Of a DNA stretch of 64,000 bases, positions 23,310-34,742 are shown piece after piece (position 1 is the first letter of the stretch; each line of letters begins with the position of its first letter). The position numbers and the translations under genes are program-made. The DNA lies in NCBI RefSeq assembly GCF_030247185.1, contig NC_080572.1, positions 121,615,428 through 121,679,427 of the forward strand. Reading direction: 5' to 3'. The notes beneath the pieces were generated by a model. It made no database searches. It was given only the letters and a program-made list of their open reading frames with translations, and had not been told where the DNA came from. This DNA comes from Malaya genurostris. Its lineage: Eukaryota > Arthropoda > Insecta > Diptera > Culicidae.

Positions 23310-23520
23310 GAAAATTTCTTACTCAAATGATTTGTTAAATATAATGCAGAGAGGCACGGAATTGCACATTGATTGTAGACTTCAGCGAGTATATCATCTG
23401 GCCCGGCCAAGAACGATCGTTTCAATTTCGATGCCGTCGCCACAACCAAATCGGGAAAAAATACTAGAAGTACTAAGTTCTCATGAACATCCAACGATAC
23501 CACTTATGCCTTTTGGAGTT
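23310..23520 (-). pseudogene. LINE reverse transcriptase fragment (CR1/Jockey-like)
   Basis: The minus strand encodes ASKLKRSFLAGPDDILAEVY followed by NQCAIPCLSALYL. This is the RT block before motif 1 (K-L-K-x-S-x-x-G-P-D-G-I-P-A-x-V-Y). The 3' part stops at the CA run and the 5' part decays by about 23700. The catalytic YADD is absent. It is a truncated insertion within repeat copy C. Confidence 0.65.
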
Positions 23521-24866
23521 ATCAAAATCATCATTTTGAGTTGTAGGCTTTACTTAGCCCCACATTCTGTCTATGATTTTTTTTCAAAGGAATATTCGTT
23601 ATTTCATAACGATGCCAACGAGGATGTTTACGCTGCCAACCATTGCGAACCCATTCCAATTCACAAAGCCATGCTATGGTTCAAGGGGGATTGATTAGCC
23701 GTTTGTTCATTAACTAGTGTAACCTAAATAAAATACGAAAAAACGAAGTGAGTTTCAATATTGTAGGTACTACCGGCACCGGAATCCAAGGATCGGTATA
23801 ATCAATGTAGGTTCGTATGGCCATCAACAAACATGACGTACAAACTCTACTAGTTTTTATTCGAATTTAGAAGATTTTTTACGATGTTAGCATAGTACTC
23901 AAAACGACGGTGTAAATTTTGGCTGAATCTGAAAATATGCAGTAAATTTTTGTAGGACCATAAGACCTATCATTTGACCCTTAGATTGGGAATATCGGTT
24001 CTGTAATCTCTGAGATAAGTGAGTAAGAATCATTTTTGAGCATATAACTATTGAGCATTTCCAGGAATGAGTAGACGTAAAAGTGACAAAATCAGAATCG
24101 ACCTTCTCCGATTTAGATGAAACTTTGCAGATGGCTTCAGTACGGCAAACCATAAGTTTTGAACCGATGGAGAGGTCAATCCGACTCACGACTGATTTTT
24201 AAAAAGGGCGTATGTATTCTTGCATTTCTTCAAAATTGCCTTTTTCAAATCATTGTAACTCGGAAACCGTTAATTGTACAAAAATGGCGTTCAGGAAGAA
24301 GTTGCAGGGAAAGTATTGGGCACTCTAAAAAAATATACACTGAAAAAAATTTTTGATTTTTTTTCTCAATAATTACAAAATAATCCGTAAAAGTTAAATA
24401 AAAAAAAATCAGGGTTTTAATTTTTTTTGATAATTTCTATTTCGAAGCTTTTATTAAAACCTACAGATTGATGGCTATCCTATCCGTGCATTCTGAAAAA
24501 TGAAGAAGTTACAACTATAACAATTTACAGATATATTCGAAATTTCAAGTTCTCGTTGAAAGCTAATCATTTAATTAATTTAGCTAATCAAGCTAATCGG
24601 AAGTCGAATCCAAATGAAATTCAGAAGTTCTATATAAGCTCATTTATTTGAATCTAAGTTTGTAAAAATTGGTCACGCCATCTCTGAGAAAAGTGATTCA
24701 GTAATTTGAATTTTCACACTAATCACTGCGTTATTTTGGAACCGGAAGTCAGATCAGGATGAAGTTCACGAACTAAGTCGAATGGTATATGCCATTCGGC
24801 CCTCTGGGCCTTGGTTCCCAAGTCGGTTTTCATAGTTTTTGCATAACCTTTCTATATGGAAGAGGT

Positions 24867-25390
24867 ATTACTTTCCGTTGTTTGTAAACGGTTAAACTCT
24901 CTATTTTGTCCAAATAATTGATTTGGAGTATTTTATTATACAAATTCTACATATAAGATCAAATGTACGACTATGTCTATTTTCAAGTATTAATCCGATA
25001 CCGGGGTAAATCGTGATATGGAGTTCGATCAACTCTATATAATGAACTGTACCATAAAATCAAACAAATTTTGTAAATAATCAATTGTAATTCCTGAATT
25101 TATGGTTCGTTGAATATTCTTTTCTTACATTCTTTTCAGCTTTTCGGCATTTTCGTGTTTTTGCTAAGTGCACATGACTATGGTAGGAGCAGCATAGCTG
25201 TGTGCATCAACATGCATAGAACATGCCTCGAAACTCTTTCGGTAATCCTAATCATGAAAACAAATTGACCTTTGACTACAATTTTGTCATGATGAAGACT
25301 ACATTTTTTTATCGTTTAGTCAAATTCAAATATGTCCCACAGCCAGCAACAAAAATTTCCGACTTTCGGTGCCGGAATAACTGGATCATT
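24867..25390. other. Unassigned DNA
   Basis: AT-rich sequence without recognised features. Confidence 0.35.
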
Positions 25391-25540
25391 ATATTTTGCT
25401 CTGTAGGTACAACGATCACAATTAGGCATCATAGGAGCATTCCTCTATCTTTTCGATCTGATCACGAAACTATGGTGCCCATATCTGGGCTACGTATTCT
25501 AAAACACTTTGTACTGTATCTGTTCTGTGCAGTTATATCT
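25391..25540 (-). pseudogene. LINE RT C-terminal fragment
   Basis: The minus strand encodes VQSVLEYVAQIWAP, a stop, then FRDQIEKIEECSYDA. This resembles the conserved end of Jockey/CR1-type RT (S-I/V-L-E-Y-A-x-x-V-W-x-P-y-x-x-x-q-I-x-x-I-E-x-V-Q). Only about 45 residues are recognisable. It is not necessarily from the same copy as the fragment at 23310. Confidence 0.6.
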
Positions 25541-25917
25541 CATAGTTTGTAATAATCTCTCCACGATGAAACAGTATTTGTTACTACAGCAACCTAAACA
25601 TATCAACTATCTCGCCAAAAACTCTTACTTCACATAAACTATTGTCATTTGCCGCCTCCTTTTCTTAATTACTGCTTTAAAGAAAAATCATGTTCGTCTT
25701 TTGACTTCCGATGAATTGTGAAAAGTTACAAGATCCGATGTCAACTGTAAGTGTCACGTGAGTAAACATCGGAGTAGACAGAGTGAAAGTACACAATAAG
25801 CGAAGCAATCGGCAACCGAAGAGACGGAATTCAATAATAGTGAAATTGCATCATTCCGTGAGTCGACTGACTATTTGTTTCTCCAGCGACGACCGGTGAC
25901 AAACCTACAACGACGGA
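25541..25917. other. Unassigned DNA
   Basis: No recognised feature. The last 60 bp contain a pyrimidine-rich TATTTGTTTCTCCAG that could serve as a splice acceptor for the small frame that follows. Confidence 0.3.
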
Positions 25918-26061
25918 ATGTGGCACCGCAATGATCACGCCCTGACCGACTTCTATCTCAAATCGATGAATGAATGGATGGACCAAAAGCACACAAACAA
26001 GTCCGTCAATATCAATAAAGCCCACATTGATCTCCCGTTACGCATGGCCAGACCCTCTTGA
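25918..26061 (+). other. Small ATG frame, 47 codons, function unknown
   Basis: The frame opens MWHRNDHALTDFYLKSMNEW and ends with HIDLPLRMARPS and TGA. GC content is higher and stop density lower than in the neighbouring sequence, and a plausible acceptor lies just upstream. No family is recognised. It could be a host exon, an unrecognised element fragment or chance. Confidence 0.25.
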
Positions 26062-26245
26062 TGCACCTTCACGGAGGGCTGTTGGAAATTTGTCTGCGAC
26101 TTCCGCTTTCGGAATGCTTCTTATTAGATCTGTTATTTTGTGTTGAGTTTGGTTACACCTAATGTTTGCACAAAAAGAAATTTTTTGAATTCTGAAGGTT
26201 GATGTTCAACTGTACTATCCAAATCTCAGTTTTCGTTATAGCATA

Positions 26246-26623
26246 TTGCAGAGAAGATTAGTTGGTCACATAACAATCAGAAAGAAGCAAAGCGAAACAC
26301 TTGGCAATTTATTGTCGCTGCCGTGCCCATTCAATCCGATGACCAGGAATGACCCGCCAAGGTACACAAAGGTAGCAATAAACTTTTATTGTCAACCATT
26401 GCATTGCCACCATCCGAACGAACACCGATTTGTGCCAGCGGCGGAAGATACTAGCTCGCAAGTTAAGGAAGTGACTACGAAGGATGGTCTCGGCAGACTG
26501 TATCTGCCGACCTGTGAGTTGCATTATGCGGGAGCTTTCGTACAATTTATGGAACATAAAATGGTATTATTGCTACTATTATTACTGCTCCACTCGGATA
26601 GATACATCTACACATGGCAATAA
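26246..26623 (+). other. Open frame of 125 codons without ATG start, unknown
   Basis: The plus frame includes LSLPCPFNPMTRNDPPRYTK, CQPLHCHHPNEHRFVPAAED and GLGRLYLPTCELHYAGAF, then a TATTATTGCTACTATTATTA-type repeat giving a Leu run. It is GC-richer than its surroundings, and the opposite strand is also open for 82 codons. No domain is recognised; a host exon or UTR is possible but unproven. Confidence 0.25.
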
Positions 26624-27119
26624 AACGATGACAACGACTAACGGCAGTGAAAGCGAACTAAAGAGTAGAGCAAAAAATTTTATAGCATCAATCGCTTATT
26701 AGCAAGTACTTGTCAAATGGGACATGATCCTAATTTAGAATCATCCGCGATTTCAAATAACGGCTAACGTTAAAACGTCGGGACGATTATGTCTTTAGTA
26801 AATAGAATCAGTGAATTTCGCATCTAAACATCTAAACATCTAAATGATTTTTCTTTTTCATTGAATACCTTGCCATATTGCGTACGGGCTTGAAACATTC
26901 CGGGTTTCCCTGATTGATTCAGTTAACTCTCAACGCTTACTTCGTCATTCGTGGATTCGAAAGTATCAGCACTAATACATTTCAATTAGTTCATTGACCC
27001 CCATCTGAAAAAATAGAATAGGGATAGAAAAAGTGAGAATTTTTAGTTACATTACATTCTTCCTTGATCAAAAAGTTCCCGGAATTTGTTCAAAAAATTA
27101 AAATACAAGATTATTCATC
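26624..27119. other. Unassigned DNA
   Basis: No recognised feature beyond short simple-sequence stretches. Confidence 0.35.
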
Positions 27120-27480
27120 AAAATCGATATTGTCCCTTTCAAAGTACATCTCGGGTGCTGAAACTTGTTCCACGGAGCAGTTTCTTGAGTCGGCCGAATA
27201 GTAAGAAGTCGTAGGGAGCCGTTACGTCTTTACGTTTTAGCCAAATATTCACGGATAACGATGGCATTGTGTGACGGTGCGCTATCGTGGTGCAAGATTC
27301 ACGAGTTGTTTTCCCACAAATCTTGACTTTATCGGCGAATTGCTTCACGCAAACGTCTCATGACACCCAAATAATACTCCTATAATAATACACACAAATA
27401 ATACTCAATGAAAACTGTAAGCATCGCCTTCTTTTTCGACTGAAAACGGCGTATTTTTCAGAGTATTTCCAGAGATATAC
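27120..27480 (-). pseudogene. mariner (DD34D) transposase fragment, second copy
   Basis: The minus strand across frames carries YAVFSRKRRRCLQFS, SIIWVS, a CVKQFADKVKICGKT block and HNAIVIREYLAKT in the second-Asp region. It ends with YDFLLFGRLKKLLRGTSF, where APCDFFLFGRLK is expected. The same frame-shifted reading (HTMPSLSVNIWLK) is shared with 4001-4870, so both derive from one family. The N-terminal half and TIRs are missing. Confidence 0.7.
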
Positions 27481-28312
27481 GTATTCTGGGGTGTCCAGAT
27501 TTTGTCGCGAACTAGTCTTATTGGACATTTGATTCTATTTGATAAAAAAAACTCTTCTAAATTAAAACAATGTCGTTGTCTCTGTAATCAATATTCGTGG
27601 AACAGATTCTCGAAAAATCTTATATGAAATTTGCTTCCAATTCTCATGAAATTTTAATTAGAAACGCACCATAATATTATTAGCTATTCTATTCCGCAAC
27701 ACCCGGCGCGTGCAATATCTTTTATTTCGTCATTGGTTTTAGAAAAATTTCTGGCCTGCAAATTTTACAATGGATTTAGATTCAACTATGTTTCGTTGTA
27801 AAAAGATATTTTTATGATTTTTATAAAAATTATATAAAATAATTACGAAAAATAAATATTTTTCTTAATTTTTGTACAGTAAGTGTAAAGTCTATATCCA
27901 GGTAAACGTGTGAAATTAGTCCCAAATAATATTCATATCGTTATACCATATTTGAAGAAGCTTGGATTGGAAACAATTTTTAAAAATTTCAATTATTCAA
28001 TATTGACGGTGATTCTATTTATTTTCCTTTCATTTGATTTTTGAAGCATTCGCTCCACCGAAAAAATCAGGCATGTTTTAGGCATTGTCAGGAAAGTTAA
28101 CATATTTTTTTTAAATTTTTTGAAGATGTCATACTTGCAAATACATAAAACATTCAAAAATTAAAAAGCTTATTTTTTCAAACCTCCGATTGTGGTACTA
28201 CTCTGATTTTTTTGTAATAAATACTTTATTTTTGGACACGTTGAAGTGTCGTATACCATGTGTGATTCTGTGTTTATGCATTCTAGAATTACCCCCATTT
28301 TTCTGAGCGATG
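27481..28312. other. Unassigned AT-rich DNA
   Basis: Very AT-rich with many short poly(A/T) runs. No genes, RNA folds or terminal repeats were recognised. Confidence 0.35.
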
Positions 28313-30280
28313 CACAGTGGTTCAAAAGCGCAATTTAACGCTCTTAATTGATAACTCATAGGATCGTGGCTTTTGAGGTACAGTATCTTGAGCAAATTTG
28401 CTCAGAATAATAGACGCCATCTTTAGGCAAATTTTATTTATGTGATTAATCCCCCTTAAAGTGCGATAAACATTTTATTTTAGCTTAGGGACAATATAGG
28501 GGCTAAGTTACTTCGACAAAGTTGTGCAGAAAGTTATTTCAAACAAGTTTGCTGAAAGTACTATTCTCGTAACTTGATTGTAATTCATGATATAATGTGT
28601 TTTCTGAAAAGGGTGTCCAAAAACCAGTTTTTGTAAGAAAACACATATATTTTCAATTTATATGAGTTTTTCATGTTATACAAAGTTTTTATCTTTGAAA
28701 ACTACACAACTTTTTCAAACATACTATGCTGCTATCATTTCAGTTTAATGAAATAGAGCAAATTTTCATGTTTGTGTTTATAAAATTCTAACTTGTCTAT
28801 TATCAAAAGGCGCAGGAAGGTGCAGATGAGACTACTTACATATTAAACTACTTCCAAAGAGCTTTCATACCGCGGTTGAGTTACTCATCTGCGGTCGTCT
28901 GCAGATGAGATATGTTCTTTTCAAATATCCTTGTCCTTGACATTTGCAATGATTAGGTTCATTGTACTTCAGATCTGATTTCAGTATATATTCATTACTA
29001 TGGTACTTGCCATAAAATATGATTTTTTTGTGCATAAATTTAATAGTCTAGTAACTGTTTTGTCACGATATTTAAAAAAGCCATCATCAAATCGAATTAA
29101 TTTATGTCATCTTCTGGTAGAAAAAAGTATTATCAAAACTAATTTTTCGATTACTTGTATTTATTTTATGATAGCTGATATACTTCTTAACCAGCTAAAA
29201 GACTCTTATGTTAGCATCGTTCGACAGATTCTTCTTGGACTGTTTGGCCATTCACGAATATTTGTAACCAAAAGATACAATGAAACTAATAACCAATTCA
29301 TAGTATCCCGATTCGTAAGTGATCTGGATTGCTCGCGTGTATAATACTGCCGACATCTGTATAAAAGAAATTTCTTTATCATTATGAACAGTATAATATA
29401 GCAAGCGTTTATCGATCTCCACTTTAATTGATGAGTAGAGGATATTTATCCGCAAAGCTATTCTATCGAAATCTTACATGATGATTGCCTTTTTTCAAAG
29501 TCGTGGCTTTTTATCGCACTTGCAAAAAACGTCGAACAGTTACTTTCAAAAAACGTCTGTAATTATTATTAAACTTTTCTATTTGTAGACTTCGATGTCC
29601 ATGAAAACCTTTTATTGTGAGAGTTTCCATGGTAACGAATATATACTGAAATCTGATCTGATATACAATGAACCTTATCATTGCAAATGTCAGGGACAAG
29701 GATATTTGAAAAGAACATCTCTCGCCTGCAGACGATCGCAGACGAGTAACCACGGTATGAAAGCTCTTTGGGACTAGTTTAATATGTAAGTAGTCTCATC
29801 TGCATCTTTCTGCGCCTTTTGATAATAGACAAGTTAGAATTTTATTCAAAAAAACATGAAAACCTGCTCTATTTCATTAAAATGAAATGATAGCAGCAAA
29901 GTATGTTTGAGAAAGTTGTCTAATTTTTAAAAATGAAAAACTTTGTATAACATAAAAAACACATATAAATTGAAAATATATATGTTTTCTTACAAAAACT
30001 GATTTTTGGACACCCTTTTCAGAAAATACTGAATAGTACCTTCAGCAAACTTGTTTGAAATAACTGCACAATTTTGTCGAAGTAACTTAGCCCCTATGTT
30101 GGCCCTGAGCTAAACTAAAATTTTTATCTCACTTTTAGGGGGATTAATCACATAAATAAATTTTTCCAAAAAATGGCGTCTATCATTCTGAGCAACTTTG
30201 CTGAAGACATTGTACCTCAAAAGCCACGATCCTATGAGTTATTAATTAAGAGCGTGAAATTGCGCTTTTGAACCACTGTG
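28313..30280. mobile_element. Foldback element with CACAGTG ends (Transib-like, non-autonomous)
   Basis: The ends are CACAGTGGTTCAAAAGCGC and its inverse. Both arms stay alignable for roughly 700 bp (about 28313-29030 and 29580-30280) around a ~550-bp AT-rich spacer. CGATG flanks both ends (28308-28312 and 30281-30285). Five-bp duplications and CAC-starting, RSS-heptamer-like termini are known for Transib transposons. No transposase is encoded; the 114-codon frame at 29000 has no domain. The superfamily call is an inference from termini alone. Confidence 0.65.
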
Positions 30281-30884
30281 CGATGGCGGAATTCTCACAA
30301 GCTTAGGCTGAGACCAATATTCACAATCAAATTAAAGGTCACTTGTTCCCATACACTGCAATTTCACCTGAATCCTATTTCAGATTCAGGAGTTACAGGT
30401 TGGATGGCCAAACAAAACGACGTCGGTTATAAGGATCCCCGGCTCTATAAGTACTGAAATAATTGGACAACAACTCCAAAATAAAACTTTCTTTTGATTA
30501 CAGAATGATGGCTTATATTTGGATGCAAACAAAGAGTCTTATGGTCGCATAGGTTGGAAATGAATTTTATCCGCAGCTTGAAATTTCAAACCGTCTTTTA
30601 AAATAGTGCTCAAAACTGTTCCAAATAGAACATCTTGTTAGTTGATGGACTACCGATTTGTTTTCAAGCAATGGTCAATGTAAAGATTTCAATTCCAACA
30701 GTTTTCAGATCACCACTACTAGGCATCGGTACACCAGTAAACCAAAGTACATGAAATAAACCAGTTTTTTATTTCCTAACATGATAGAAAGAAACTTGAA
30801 AAATTCCATGGAATCAGCTGTAACTAAAAGCACTCATCAGAAATAACAGAATATTACGTGCGGTCTGAAAATTACATTGCTAGA
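30281..30884. repeat. Degenerate unit of the large repeat family plus unassigned DNA
   Basis: 30290-30410 resembles a repeat-family unit, with CCATACACTGCAATTTCACC and GATTCAGGAGTTACAGG. The remainder is not recognised. Confidence 0.35.
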
Positions 30885-31150
30885 AAATCAATGAAATAAA
30901 AAACAAACAATTATTTTTAACGACTGCTATTTGAGCCAAGAATCATTAGATCACAAGGAGCGTCCGCGTGTCGATTGAGCCGCAGATGCAAATGTCTGCT
31001 GGTTAGATATTTGTACATATGAATTCATGCAGTCGTACTAGCTAGCCATGTGAAAGCAGCAAGTAAAAATTATGCACCACACGGATAAAAATATTTTGTG
31101 AATTTACATTTATTTTCATGCACATATTTGGAGCAGATAATTAAATGGAA
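30885..31150 (-). mobile_element. tRNA-core TIR element, degenerate pieces
   Basis: On the minus strand, 30930-30995 carries the core (CGGCTCAATCGA and GGCTCAAATAG in the A- and B-box positions). At 31079-31115, ACACGGATAAAAATATTTTG followed by TGAATTTACAT matches the family's right terminus. Probably two truncated copies. Confidence 0.5.
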
Positions 31151-31189
31151 AGTTACATTACAAAACTAAGCGGTTTGTAAATATTCAGT

Positions 31190-31420
31190 CTTGTTAAATG
31201 AAAAACTAAATGAATCTCAAATGCACCTCGAATGACACCAACCAAACTAATAATAAACAGAAGACATGAGTCCATTAACTTGCGTAACCTTCTCCGAGGC
31301 TCGATAGGACTTTGGAACATCCCAGATACTGGGACGTAACATATCACTCCATCCGCCATTGTTTTGACCAATCGCATCAATTTAGCCAACGATGCGTAAA
31401 CTTTGCAACCTCTCAAGGAA
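31190..31420 (-). pseudogene. RTE-like LINE RT fragment, inverted
   Basis: The minus strand encodes LAKLMRLVKTMADGVICYVP, then VSGMFQSPIEPRRRLRKL. This parallels the plus-strand RT segment LTRLVKATMDRVMCYVRVSG at about 32640-32730. It lies directly beside the plus-strand LINE in the opposite orientation, so it is a separate or rearranged fragment. Confidence 0.65.
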
Positions 31421-31439
31421 TGGTAGTTCGAAGCATCTT

Positions 31440-33100
31440 CTTCCTCCGCAAAAATACATATCCATAAAGCCACGTGGAGATCAACGGGCGACAGGCGACG
31501 ATCTTCTCCGACGTCATCAATGTCCGCACTTATCGCAGTGTCAATATTGATTTTGACCACTACCTTGTCGCGGTTTGTATGCGCTCAAAACTATTGACGG
31601 TACACAACACTCGTCGCACAGGAACGCCGGGACTCAATCTCGAGAAGCTATGTAGCGTTCGTACTGTAGAGGAATACGCGCAACAACTGGAGCTAGTGCT
31701 ACAAACGTAAGAGCAGCTTGGCGCGGCGACTCTTGAAGACGGCTGGAGGAATATAAGGTCCGCCGTAAGTTAAGCTGCTGCAACCGTACTAGGTACGAGC
31801 TTAGGATGCAAAACCGCAAAAGAGCGAACGAGGAACGATACAGACAGGCGCAACAGAAACAGACCGAACACGGGTTTCCGGAGGAAAAAGCGCCGCCAGG
31901 AAGACCAAGATCACGAAGTGATGGAACAGCTGTATCGCGCAAATGGCACACGGAAGTTCTATGAGAAGGTGAACCGCTCATGTAGAGGCTACACGCCACA
32001 GGCCGAAATGTGAGGTGATCGACAGGTGGAAGCAGTACTATGACGAGCATCTGAATGGCGAAACACAAGATACAGAGAACGACACAGGAATCAATCTGGG
32101 TGCACGCTCAGCCGACGGCAGATTCCCACCACCTGATCTGTCGGAGATAAATGGGGAGATCGGCAAAGTGAGGAATAACAAAGCCGCGGGTATTGACCAG
32201 TTACCAGGCGAGCTGCTCAAACATGGAGGAGAGGCATTGGCTAGAGCGCTGCACTAGATGATTTCTAAGATTCGGGAGGAGGAGATTCTACCGCAGGAAT
32301 GGATGGATGGAGTATTATGTTCCGTCTAGAAAAAGGGTGATAAGCTAGATTGTTGCAATTACCGCGCAATCACATTGCTGAACGCCGCCTACAAGATACT
32401 CTCCAAAATCCTTTACCGTCGTCTATCACCAATAGCTAAGGAATTCGTAGGGCCGTACTAAGCGGGGTTTACTGGAGCCCCAGTCACTACGGATGACATA
32501 TTCGCGATAAGACAAGTACTCCAGAAGTGTCGTGAATACAACGTACCCACGCATCACCTATCCATTGACTTCAAAGCGGCATACGATACAATCGATCGAG
32601 AATAGCTATGGCAGATCATGCACGAATACGGTTTTCCGGATAAACTGACGCGATTGGTCAAAGCAACGATGGATAGAGTTATGTGCTACGTCCGAGTATC
32701 TGGGATGCTCTCGAGTCCCTTCGAATTTCGGAGAGGGTTACGGCAAGGTGCTGGACTCTCTTGTATCTAGTTCAATATTGCCTTGGGAGGTGTGATTCGA
32801 AGAGCGAGGATCGACACGGGTGGCACGATCTTCCGAAAGTCCGTACAACTTTTTGGCTTCGCTGACGATATTGATATTGTGACACGTAACCTTGAGAAGA
32901 TGACGGAAACATACATCGGACTAAAAGCTGGAACTAGGCGTTTCGGACATGCCATAAATGCGTCAAAAACAAAATACATGAGAGGAAGAGGCTCTAGAGA
33001 AGAAACACTACGCCTCCCACCACGAATATTGATAGACGGTGGCGATATCGAGGTGGTTTTTCGAAAGAAAGGTACTGAAGACCATCTATGGCGGAGTTAA
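31440..33100 (+). pseudogene. RTE-like (BovB/CFDP2-type) LINE, endonuclease end through RT
   Basis: Reading across frames: the endonuclease C-terminus (HKATWRS near 31456, then SDVINVRTYRSVNIDFDHYL), NLEKLCSVRTVEEYAQQLE, and RANGTRKFYEKVN. RT follows: NNKAAGIDQLPGELLKHGG, NYRAITLLNAAYKILSKIL, LSIDFKAAYDTIDRE (first Asp), GLRQGAGLSC and FGFADDIDIVTRNLEKMTET (catalytic DD). At least five in-frame stops occur (for example at 32257 and 32327) and several frameshifts. The clade is inferred from the motif style of insect craniofacial-development-protein-2-like endonucleases. The element is dead. Confidence 0.75.
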
Positions 33101-33358
33101 AACTGATCTTTACATAATCTGTTGAAACTGATTGGTTGTACCTTCTATGCGGTATTCAGCAGAGTGATTCGCGGTAATTGCAACAGCCCAGCTTATCACC
33201 GTAGATAGTCGCTCCTGCCATCCATTAATGCGATAGAATCTCCAGCCCTCAAAACTTAGAAACCATACAGTGCAGCGCTCCAGTTAGTACCTCTCCTCCA
33301 CCTTCATGTAGTTCGGCTAATGCTACTAAGAAAAAATATTTAACTTATAGCTTTAATC
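33101..33358. other. LINE 3' flank, unassigned
   Basis: Probably the decayed C-terminal part of the RTE-like element. No firm motif was seen. Confidence 0.35.
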
Positions 33359-34402
33359 TTCACACTTAGAAAAAGTCCTGTAAGTTCACGTCTCTAGATG
33401 CACATACAGGGTCCGCCTTGTAACTTTTTTTGAACATGCAATAAAACACAAACGGTTCATCCGATTTCAATATTTATTTTTTCATATGAAAGCACAATCC
33501 TTCCGGTTAATTGTGGAATATAATTTCATTCAAATGGTTGCTCGGCTGGCCTTGCAGTAGACCATACGGTCGGTCCAGTTTTCTAGTACATTTTCGATTG
33601 TATGCCGCTTTATTTCAGCTATGGCTGCACGAATGTTGTCCTTCAAGGCTTGAATTGTCTCTGGTTTGTCCACTCATCTTTGACAGCCCTCCAAAAATAA
33701 AAGTCTAACGGCGTCAAATCACAGTTCCGAGGCGGCCAAACGACATCCGAATTTTGATTGATAATTCGATCTTCGAAGACTGTGCGCAGAAGATCCAAAC
33801 TTGGAACCAAATGGTGTCCAAGTCTTCCTCTTCAAGTAACGGGAAGAACCAATCGCTAATCATGGCGCAGTAGCGCTCGCTATTGACCGTGGCGGCGGCT
33901 CCTGCCTCATTTTCGAAGAAAAATGGCTCAATGATGCCGCCAGACCAAAATCCGCACCAAACCGTCACTCTCTGAAGATGCATCGGCTTCTCCATGATAA
34001 CGTGCGTGTTTTCCGTCCCCCAGATGCTACAATTTTGCTTATTAACATACCCGCCGAGATGAAAATGTGCCTCATCCGAGAAGATGATTTTTTGCCAAGC
34101 ATCGGCGTCTTCTTCAAGCTGATCGCAAGCCCAGTTGGCACTATTTTCACGCGTTTTTTCAAGCGTATACACAAATATTTTCGTTCGGCGGAAGGATAAA
34201 ACTAAGTTTCTGTCAAATCAGAAGTGACATTAAGGTTACCAATTTACATCACAGCTAGTTTAGCTGAAGTTGACATCGAAACAGACACAATATTTATTTT
34301 ACATACTAAAGGATATAATACTCTGTCATCACCCAAGAAATTACGGCATGCTTAAATTTACGTCGTATGTAAGCCTTTTTTTCGAGGAGTGTATGCTATG
34401 GA
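33359..34402. mobile_element. MITE with TTTACGTC-type ends, copy 2, split by DD41D element
   Basis: The left end is CACACTTAGAAAAAGTCCTG followed by TTCACGTC; the right end AAATTTACGTCGTATGTAAG is followed by TTTTTTTCGAGGAGTGTA. The interior GTTTAGCTGAAGTTGACATC is shared with 21386-21642. It is interrupted at GATGCACATA by the DD41D element at 33403, and some interior was lost on the right side. Confidence 0.6.
33403..34220 (-). mobile_element. DD41D-group mariner-like transposase, truncated copy
   Basis: The left terminus CAGGGTCCGCCTTGTAAC follows a TA. The minus strand encodes QKIIFSDEAHFHLGGYVNKQ (first Asp), VTVWCGFWSGGIIEPFFFE, and IWFQ followed by an out-of-frame join. The QDGATCHTA-type second-Asp block is missing. 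The other frame gives TVFEDRIINQNSDVVWPPRN, then CDLTPLDFYFWRAVKDEW (third Asp) and the C-terminus. The N-terminal half and second TIR are absent. It is a different subfamily from the 6169-7093 element. Confidence 0.75.
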
Positions 34403-34639
34403 TAAAGTAGCCTTTATTTTTATTCATTCCATTCAAAATTTCTCACAAATATAGTAATCGATACTTAAAACAAGTGTAAATCGATTTTGTATTAAATATC
34501 GATTAGATAAATTGTTGGCGATGGGCAGAGAGCGTCAAAGTGTTTATTGTTTTCAGCTCAAAAGACTAGAGACTTCTAGAGTAACTAAATATGTTAGGAG
34601 ACTTCTAGAGTAACTAAATATGTTAGGATTGGAATTTCC
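34403..34639. other. Unassigned DNA with a short direct repeat
   Basis: A 37-bp stretch containing GACTTCTAGAGTAACTAAAT occurs twice in tandem around 34569-34628. Otherwise unassigned. Confidence 0.5.
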
Positions 34640-34742
34640 TTTCTGTTTCAACACACTTCGCAGCCGATTCTTAGCGTACAGAATCATTGCATGGCTAGTA
34701 CTACGATCCTACTGCCGCTATGAATCCTTCCAGGAATTGTAC
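34640..34742 (-). mobile_element. SINE family 1, copy d (truncated head)
   Basis: The minus-oriented body includes CTTCGCAGCCGATTCTTAG, then CATTGCATGGCTAGTAC and AATCCTTCCAGG. The tRNA-like head is replaced by the next element at 34743. Confidence 0.75.

Larger units (their letters stand above)
22713..24866 (+). repeat. Large repeat family, copy C, with an inserted LINE fragment
   Basis: Starts TTTCAATCCACCTAGTGG, then ATGATGCCTTTCTCATAT, and contains diverged units with GAACCGGAAGTCGGATCC and ATTTGAATCTAAGTTTGTGA. It ends with GTCGAATGGTATATGCCATT, CGGCCCTCTGGGCC and CATAACCTTTCTATATGG. A LINE RT fragment interrupts it after the CA run (see 23310-23520). Confidence 0.7.

Noticed and set aside
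28313..28319. CACAGTG as a true V(D)J-type recombination signal
   Set aside because: No matching nonamer at 12- or 23-bp spacing, and insects have no V(D)J system. It is used only as a hint of Transib-type ends.
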